Assembly (NCBI GenBank): GCA_934088535.1
Contig: CAKOJC010000049.1
Span: forward strand, 1-5,089
DNA from: an uncultured Bacilli bacterium
GTDB lineage: Bacteria; Bacillota_I; Bacilli_A; RF39; UBA660
Length of the DNA stretch: 5,089 bases
Reading direction: 5' to 3'
Part shown: piece after piece, positions 1-5,089 of the stretch
Layout of the letters: each line of letters begins with the position of its first letter
Position numbering within the stretch: the first letter of the stretch is position 1
The notes under the pieces: model-generated
Databases searched by the model: none
Seen by the model: only the letters and a program-made list of their open reading frames with translations
Told to the model about the DNA's origin: nothing
Program-made: the position numbers and the translations under genes

Positions 1-1563
<1,563 letters not shown>

Positions 1564-1572
1564 TAAAAAGCC

Positions 1573-1583
1573 AAGGGAAGGTG
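1573..1583 (+). promoter_or_regulatory. Ribosome binding site that decides the start of the 152-residue protein
   Basis: The purine-rich run AAGGGAAGGTG resembles the anti-16S consensus AAGGAGGTG. Its 3' part (GGAAGGTG, 1576-1583) ends 9 bases before the ATG at 1593, a normal spacing. A GTG at 1581 is in the same frame but lies within this element and would leave only 3 bases after AAGGG, so the ATG is preferred. Confidence 0.7.
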
Positions 1584-1592
1584 TTAAAAATT

Positions 1593-2051
1593 ATGGGAAA
1601 AGTAAGACGTAATCAAGATAATAAAGTATTATGGGTTTTACTAGGAATTTTAGTAGTGTGTTTTCTAGCAATAGGAATTCTATTCTATAGATATTTCTAC
1701 GCAGGAACAAGTTCATCAAAATATGGTGAAAGATTAGATGGAATAGAAAATTATCCATTAGGTGACAAATTCGAAGAAAAAGTAAAAGAAATATATAAAG
1801 ATGAATCTTCAGTAGGAGATGTAATAGTAACAACTGAAGGTAAAATTATATATATCACAATAGATTTTAAAGAATCTATAAAGGTTTCTACTGCTAAAGA
1901 TTTAGCAATCAAATCATTAGATGCAATAGGTGAAAAGAATTTAACATTCTATGATGTTCAATACTTATTAACTTATTCAGGTACAGAGGAAAATAAAAAT
2001 TTCCCAGTATTTGGATCTAAGAGTGCTAAAAGTTTAAAGGTAGTATGGTGA
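1593..2051 (+). CDS. Membrane-anchored protein of unknown function, 152 aa
   Basis: Function not recognised. Residues 1-11 are basic and polar (MGKVRRNQDNK), followed by one strongly hydrophobic helix at about 12-34, then a Ser/Thr-rich linker. By the positive-inside rule the N-terminus is cytoplasmic and the roughly 115-residue remainder is outside the membrane. There is no lipobox cysteine, so it looks like a signal anchor rather than a lipoprotein. The exported part begins with YGERLDGI and has alternating strand-like stretches (VGDVIVTTEGKIIYITIDF) followed by a predicted helix (TAKDLAIKSLDAI), a compact alpha/beta pattern. Start chosen from the ribosome binding site at 1573-1583; the alternative GTG at 1581 would add four residues. 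It follows ligA by 47 bases and precedes the GGDEF gene by 4, so it probably heads an operon with it. In some Bacilli the lipoprotein CamS is encoded next to ligA, but no resemblance to it is apparent. It ends with TGG TGA. Confidence 0.85.
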   Translation: MGKVRRNQDNKVLWVLLGILVVCFLAIGILFYRYFYAGTSSSKYGERLDGIENYPLGDKFEEKVKEIYKDESSVGDVIVTTEGKIIYITIDFKESIKVSTAKDLAIKSLDAIGEKNLTFYDVQYLLTYSGTEENKNFPVFGSKSAKSLKVVW

Positions 2052-2052
2052 T
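2047..2052 (+). promoter_or_regulatory. Ribosome binding site GGTGAT overlapping the upstream stop codon
   Basis: GGTGAT can pair with the 3' end of 16S rRNA (the AUCACC part) and stands 3 bases before the ATG at 2056. It contains the TGA stop (2049-2051) of the preceding gene, so ribosomes ending there are placed close to the next start, which suggests coupled translation. Confidence 0.6.
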
Positions 2053-2055
2053 ATC

Positions 2056-4080
2056 ATGAAGGGTAGTAAAAAAACAAGAAAGAATATCATAATAGCATTT
2101 ACTGTAATATTATTTTTAGTAGTTGGTTTCTTCGCAACACTATATTATATAACAAGTACAGTAAATAACTATTCATACTCTGAAAAGAAATGGATAAATG
2201 ATAACAAAGATACAAGATTAGATGTATATGTAGAAAATGGTTTACCAGTATTTTCAGATAATGGAAAAGGTGTGTATTATGAATATTTAAAATCATTAAA
2301 AGAAACTACAGGTCTTATTATAGAAGCATCAACTTCTGATAATACAGATGTAAAATTAAATAATAAAACATCAGTAGATCCAGAAGATATAGTTATATAT
2401 AAAGATCACTTTGTAGTAATTGGTAAAAAAGAAAGTGTTAATAAACTATCAGATTTATCAAATAAATCATTAGGTGTAATTAATACAGATAAAGAAACTA
2501 TAGAAAGATATTTAACAGAATATCAAAATATTAGTATTACAGGATATACATCATTTGAACAATTAGAATCAGAATATACAAGTAATACTATAGATTATAT
2601 GATTATACCAATGTATAAATACTTAGATGAAATAGTAAAAAATGATTATGAAATAATATTCCATATGGATGGACTTTATTCATATTATTGTTTAGATTTA
2701 CCAGAAGGTAATGAAACATTATCAAATATATTCAGTAAATTCTATTATAGATGGGAAAAAACTGCAACTAAGAAAATAAATGAATATTTCTTAGATTTAT
2801 ATTACACTACAAAGAATTATACTGAAATAGAAAAAGAATCTATAACTAACGATGATTTAATTGTAGGATACATTGAAAATCTTCCATACGAAGGTATGAT
2901 TAGAAGAAACTTCACTGGTCTTACTGATACATACTTATCAAAATTTGCTGATATGACAGGTGTTACATATAAATATATTAAATATAGTGACACTAAAAAA
3001 TTAGGTGAAGCATTAGATGATAAGAAAATAGATTTAGCATTAAATTATTATTCACTTGGAAATAAAAACTATACAAGCAGTAGAACATTAGGGCCAACTG
3101 AATATGTAGTAATAGCTCATGTAGATAACAATTTAGTAGTTAATTCACTATATAGTTTAAACAATACTGAAGTAAATATGTTATCAAACATGAACTTAAA
3201 ATATAACATGGCCAGTAAGAATTTATTTGAAATAAAAGATTACGCTAATGTTAAAACAATGCTTAAAAATATAGATAAAACTTCAGTAATAATAATTGAA
3301 AAAGAAGTTTATGATTATTATAAAGATAAAGAACTTAAAAATTATAGTATAAGATACATAGATAAAGTTAAATTAAATAACTCATTCTTACTTAATAATG
3401 AAAATAAGGCATTCAATAAATTATTTGATTTCTATTTAAGTACATTAAGTTCAAATGAAATAAAGAATGATACAGTAGCAGGAGTTATTGAAACATTAAA
3501 AAATAATAGAGTATTTAACTTCATAATGAGTAATTTAATATGGATAACAATATCTTTACTAATATTAGCATTCGTTATATATGGAATTACTAAGAAAGCA
3601 CTTTATACTAAAAAAATAAAAAAAGAAGATAGATTATATTACTTTGATGCGATGACTAACTTAAAAAATAGAAACTTCTTAAATGATAATATAGATTTTT
3701 GGAGTTCTAACAAAGTATATCCTCAAGCAATTGTAGTAATTGATATTAATGCATTAAAAACATTAAATGATAAATATGGACATGAAGCAGGAGATAATCA
3801 AATCAAAGCTGTTGCAAGTGTACTTATAAAAACGCAAAGAGATAATTCTGAAATAATGAGAACCGATGGAGATGAATTTATCATCTACTTAATAGGTTAT
3901 GATGAAAAGAAAGTAGGTTCTTATATACATAAATTAAATCGTGAATTAATTTCATCACTACCAAATAAAGACTATAGTGTATCAATCGGTTACTCAATGA
4001 TAACTAATGAACAAACCACTATAGATGATGCTATTAATGATTCACTTGCAATGATTAAAAAATCAAAAGGAAAAATGTAA
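2056..4080 (+). CDS. Membrane sensor with tandem solute-binding-like domains and a GGDEF domain
   Basis: Probable diguanylate cyclase (two GTP to cyclic di-GMP) or a GGDEF-derived regulator controlled by an extracellular ligand. Layout: transmembrane helix 1 at about 11-32; first extracellular solute-binding-like module about 46-255 (KLSDLSNKSLGV, 130-141, matches the usual 'L.DLkGk.vgV' element); second module about 266-480, opening with LIVGYIENLPYEG (268-280) and carrying KKIDLALNYY (323-332); transmembrane helix 2 about 493-512; GGDEF domain about 525-674. In the last, D531 to R539 match 'D.LT.L.NR', D563 and N571/D572 with GH (575-576) and GD (579-580) match the metal and GTP-binding elements, and the signature is RTDGDEF (602-608), with Asp replacing the first Gly. 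The inhibitory RxxD site reads RDNS (595-598), so its Asp is missing. No EAL or HD-GYP domain is present. The start is supported by GGTGAT at 2047-2052, complementary to the 16S 3' end. Catalytic activity is inferred, not shown. Confidence 0.9.
   Translation: MKGSKKTRKNIIIAFTVILFLVVGFFATLYYITSTVNNYSYSEKKWINDNKDTRLDVYVENGLPVFSDNGKGVYYEYLKSLKETTGLIIEASTSDNTDVKLNNKTSVDPEDIVIYKDHFVVIGKKESVNKLSDLSNKSLGVINTDKETIERYLTEYQNISITGYTSFEQLESEYTSNTIDYMIIPMYKYLDEIVKNDYEIIFHMDGLYSYYCLDLPEGNETLSNIFSKFYYRWEKTATKKINEYFLDLYYTTKNYTEIEKESITNDDLIVGYIENLPYEGMIRRNFTGLTDTYLSKFADMTGVTYKYIKYSDTKKLGEALDDKKIDLALNYYSLGNKNYTSSRTLGPTEYVVIAHVDNNLVVNSLYSLNNTEVNMLSNMNLKYNMASKNLFEIKDYANVKTMLKNIDKTSVIIIEKEVYDYYKDKELKNYSIRYIDKVKLNNSFLLNNENKAFNKLFDFYLSTLSSNEIKNDTVAGVIETLKNNRVFNFIMSNLIWITISLLILAFVIYGITKKALYTKKIKKEDRLYYFDAMTNLKNRNFLNDNIDFWSSNKVYPQAIVVIDINALKTLNDKYGHEAGDNQIKAVASVLIKTQRDNSEIMRTDGDEFIIYLIGYDEKKVGSYIHKLNRELISSLPNKDYSVSIGYSMITNEQTTIDDAINDSLAMIKKSKGKM
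4065..4070 (+). promoter_or_regulatory. Ribosome binding site for the YihY-family gene
   Basis: AAAAGG inside the last codons of the GGDEF gene ends 9 bases before the ATG at 4080. It is a modest match but supports that start, which overlaps the preceding TAA as TAATG. Confidence 0.5.
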
Positions 4081-4967
4081 TGAAAGAAAAGATAAAAGAA
4101 ATATATAATTTAGTATTTGGAAAAGAATTGGGAGTACTACCAGGTAATCTGGCATTCTCATTCTTTTTAGCATTAATTCCATTACTAACATTAATATTCT
4201 TTTTTCTTACTCAATTCAATTTACCAATAGATATTATTCAAAACTTCTTAGTGGAAACATTTCCTCCAGGAGTAGTAGAACTAGTTCAACCAATATTTAC
4301 TGATCAAATAACATTAAGCTCAGTAATAACACTAGCATTTGGACTTATAATTTCAGCAAATGGTTGTCATGCTATAATACTAGCAAGTAATACAATATTT
4401 GAAGTAGAAAATGCTTCATATTTAAAAAGAATGATAAAAGCAATTATACTAACATTCTGTATAATTCTACTATTTGCATTCATAGTTATAGTTCCACTAT
4501 TTGGTAAATCAATTTTAGCACTTATTGGTACATTTACTGATTTCTTAACTAAACATGAAAGATTAGTAAATACAGTATATGTCATATTACAAGTACCAGT
4601 ATCATTAATATTTGTATATTTCTTTATAAAACTAGTTTATACAATCGCACCAGATGAAAATATACCAAGTAAATATATGACTAAAGGAGCATTATTTACA
4701 ACAATTAGTTGGTTATTGCTTACTAATGTATTCTCATATTACATTAATAATATAGCTAAATACGATATGATATATGGAAACTTAACAAATATAGTTATAT
4801 TACTATTATGGTTCTATGGACTAGCATACGTATTCGTTTTAGGACTTTACTTAAATAAATATAATACAGACTCTAATATAGAAAAAACAAATACAATAAA
4901 ATTAGAAGAAATAAGAAAGAAAGTAAAAGATAATAAAAAAACAAAAGAAAAAAATAATAAAAAATAA
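4080..4967 (+). CDS. YihY/BrkB-family integral membrane protein, 295 aa
   Basis: Member of the YihY/virulence factor BrkB family of six-helix inner membrane proteins; members were once annotated as ribonuclease BN, a label now considered wrong, and their transport or envelope role is not settled. Hydrophobic segments lie at about 22-43, 78-101, 119-140, 163-187, 202-222 and 234-257. Family hallmarks include LAFSFFLALIPLLT near the N-terminus (residues 24-37) and, in the last helix region, YGNLTNIVILLLWFYGLAYV (232-251). The C-terminal tail (about 268-295) is strongly basic and Lys-rich (KKVKDNKKTKEKNNKK), cytoplasmic by the positive-inside rule. The length is typical of the family. The ATG overlaps the last base of the GGDEF gene's TAA, implying translational coupling, and a terminator follows at once, so it is the last gene of the operon. 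A functional link with the GGDEF sensor is suggested by position only. Confidence 0.93.
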   Translation: MKEKIKEIYNLVFGKELGVLPGNLAFSFFLALIPLLTLIFFFLTQFNLPIDIIQNFLVETFPPGVVELVQPIFTDQITLSSVITLAFGLIISANGCHAIILASNTIFEVENASYLKRMIKAIILTFCIILLFAFIVIVPLFGKSILALIGTFTDFLTKHERLVNTVYVILQVPVSLIFVYFFIKLVYTIAPDENIPSKYMTKGALFTTISWLLLTNVFSYYINNIAKYDMIYGNLTNIVILLLWFYGLAYVFVLGLYLNKYNTDSNIEKTNTIKLEEIRKKVKDNKKTKEKNNKK

Positions 4968-4997
4968 TGTCAAATTCGACATTATTTTTATTTTATA
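4960..4997 (+). terminator. Hairpin terminator overlapping the yihY stop codon
   Basis: A perfect 12-base-pair stem (4960-4971 with 4978-4989; core ATAATGTC/GACATTAT) encloses a 6-base loop (AAATTC) and runs into the T-rich tract TTTTATTTTA. The left arm contains the TAA stop codon (4965-4967). The stem has only two G-C pairs, so it is weak by GC content, but this is normal for such AT-rich genomes. The left arm is preceded by a long A-rich run, so the reverse transcript would also end in a U-rich tract. Confidence 0.75.
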
Positions 4998-5014
4998 AAT
5001 GTTAAATTATATTT

Positions 5015-5019
5015 GGTGA
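5015..5019 (+). promoter_or_regulatory. Ribosome binding site for the last, partial gene
   Basis: GGTGA, 5 bases before the ATG at 5025, is the same element used by the GGDEF gene at 2047. It supports translation of the short open frame that runs off the window. Confidence 0.5.
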
Positions 5020-5024
5020 ATAAA

Positions 5025-5089
5025 ATGTTAAAAGTAAAAATTATAGATGAAAATCATGAAAAAGACTTAGAAAGGAGTATAAATACATT
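5025..5089 (+). CDS. Start of a small gene, possibly Cse60-like, cut by window edge
   Basis: Only 21 complete codons are visible (MLKVKIIDENHEKDLERSIN plus Thr), with no stop before the edge. The pattern of a short beta strand (LKVKIID) followed by a charged H-E-x-D-L-E helix resembles the N-terminus of the Cse60-type small proteins of Bacillota (about 60 residues, named from sporulation but also found in non-spore-formers). This comparison is from memory and rests on about 20 residues. The start is supported by GGTGA at 5015-5019. It stands after the terminator, so it probably has its own transcription unit. It could equally be an unrelated small protein. Confidence 0.6.
   Translation, partial: MLKVKIIDENHEKDLERSINT

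Noticed and set aside
1581..1583. GTG at 1581 as the start of the 152-residue protein
   Set aside because: It sits inside the ribosome binding site, leaving too little spacing. The ATG at 1593 has normal spacing.
4907..4964. Low-complexity A-rich stretch as a repeat array
   Set aside because: It encodes the Lys-rich C-terminal tail of the YihY-family protein and shows no regular unit.
4080..4967. Ribonuclease BN annotation for the YihY-family gene
   Set aside because: That older label came from a mistaken assignment. The sequence shows a six-helix membrane protein with no nuclease motif; true RNase BN/Z is a soluble metallo-beta-lactamase-fold enzyme.
4976..5013. Promoter for the small gene at 5025 (TCGACA at 4976-4981; TATAAA at 4994-4999 or TATATT at 5008-5013)
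   Set aside because: TCGACA is a good -35 match, but the spacers to the candidate -10 boxes are 12 and 26 bases. With a 17-base spacer no good pair exists, and the region overlaps the terminator.

Overview
The window comes from a very AT-rich bacterium, most likely a low-GC member of the Bacillota (Bacilli/Clostridia or the gut 'RF39-like' relatives of Mollicutes). The supporting signs are strong A/T bias at third codon positions (TTA for Leu, ATA for Ile, AGA for Arg), GGTGAT-type ribosome binding sites, and a dense run of genes all on one strand. All 11 Trp codons in the four main genes are TGG, and the only TGA in a gene frame is a stop. The standard bacterial code therefore applies, not the Mycoplasma code. 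Species-level placement cannot be made from this sequence alone.

Layout, all on the + strand: (1) 1-1545, the 3' three quarters of ligA, encoding NAD-dependent DNA ligase. Its start lies before the window. (2) A likely sigma-A-type promoter at 1535-1563, overlapping the end of ligA. (3) 1593-2051, a 152-residue membrane-anchored protein of unknown function. (4) 2056-4080, a 674-residue membrane sensor with two tandem extracellular solute-binding-like modules and a cytoplasmic GGDEF domain whose signature reads DGDEF. (5) 4080-4967, a six-helix YihY/BrkB-family membrane protein, overlapping the previous stop codon by one base. (6) A hairpin terminator at 4960-4997 whose stem contains the yihY stop codon. 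(7) From 5025 to the window edge, the beginning of a small gene that may belong to the Cse60-like family. No gap between genes is longer than about 60 bases, and there is no RNA gene, mobile element, CRISPR array or long repeat.

Genes 3-5 look like one operon (gaps of 4 and -1 bases), probably transcribed from the promoter at the end of ligA and ended by the terminator after yihY. All three products are predicted to sit in the membrane. The GGDEF protein could report an extracellular small molecule to the cytoplasm through cyclic dinucleotide synthesis. Its substituted signature residue and incomplete inhibitory site make its exact activity uncertain. No cyclic-di-GMP effector or phosphodiesterase is visible, so the signalling partner must lie elsewhere. 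Most of the window is ordinary; the sensor and the unassigned 152-residue protein are the parts most worth a second look.
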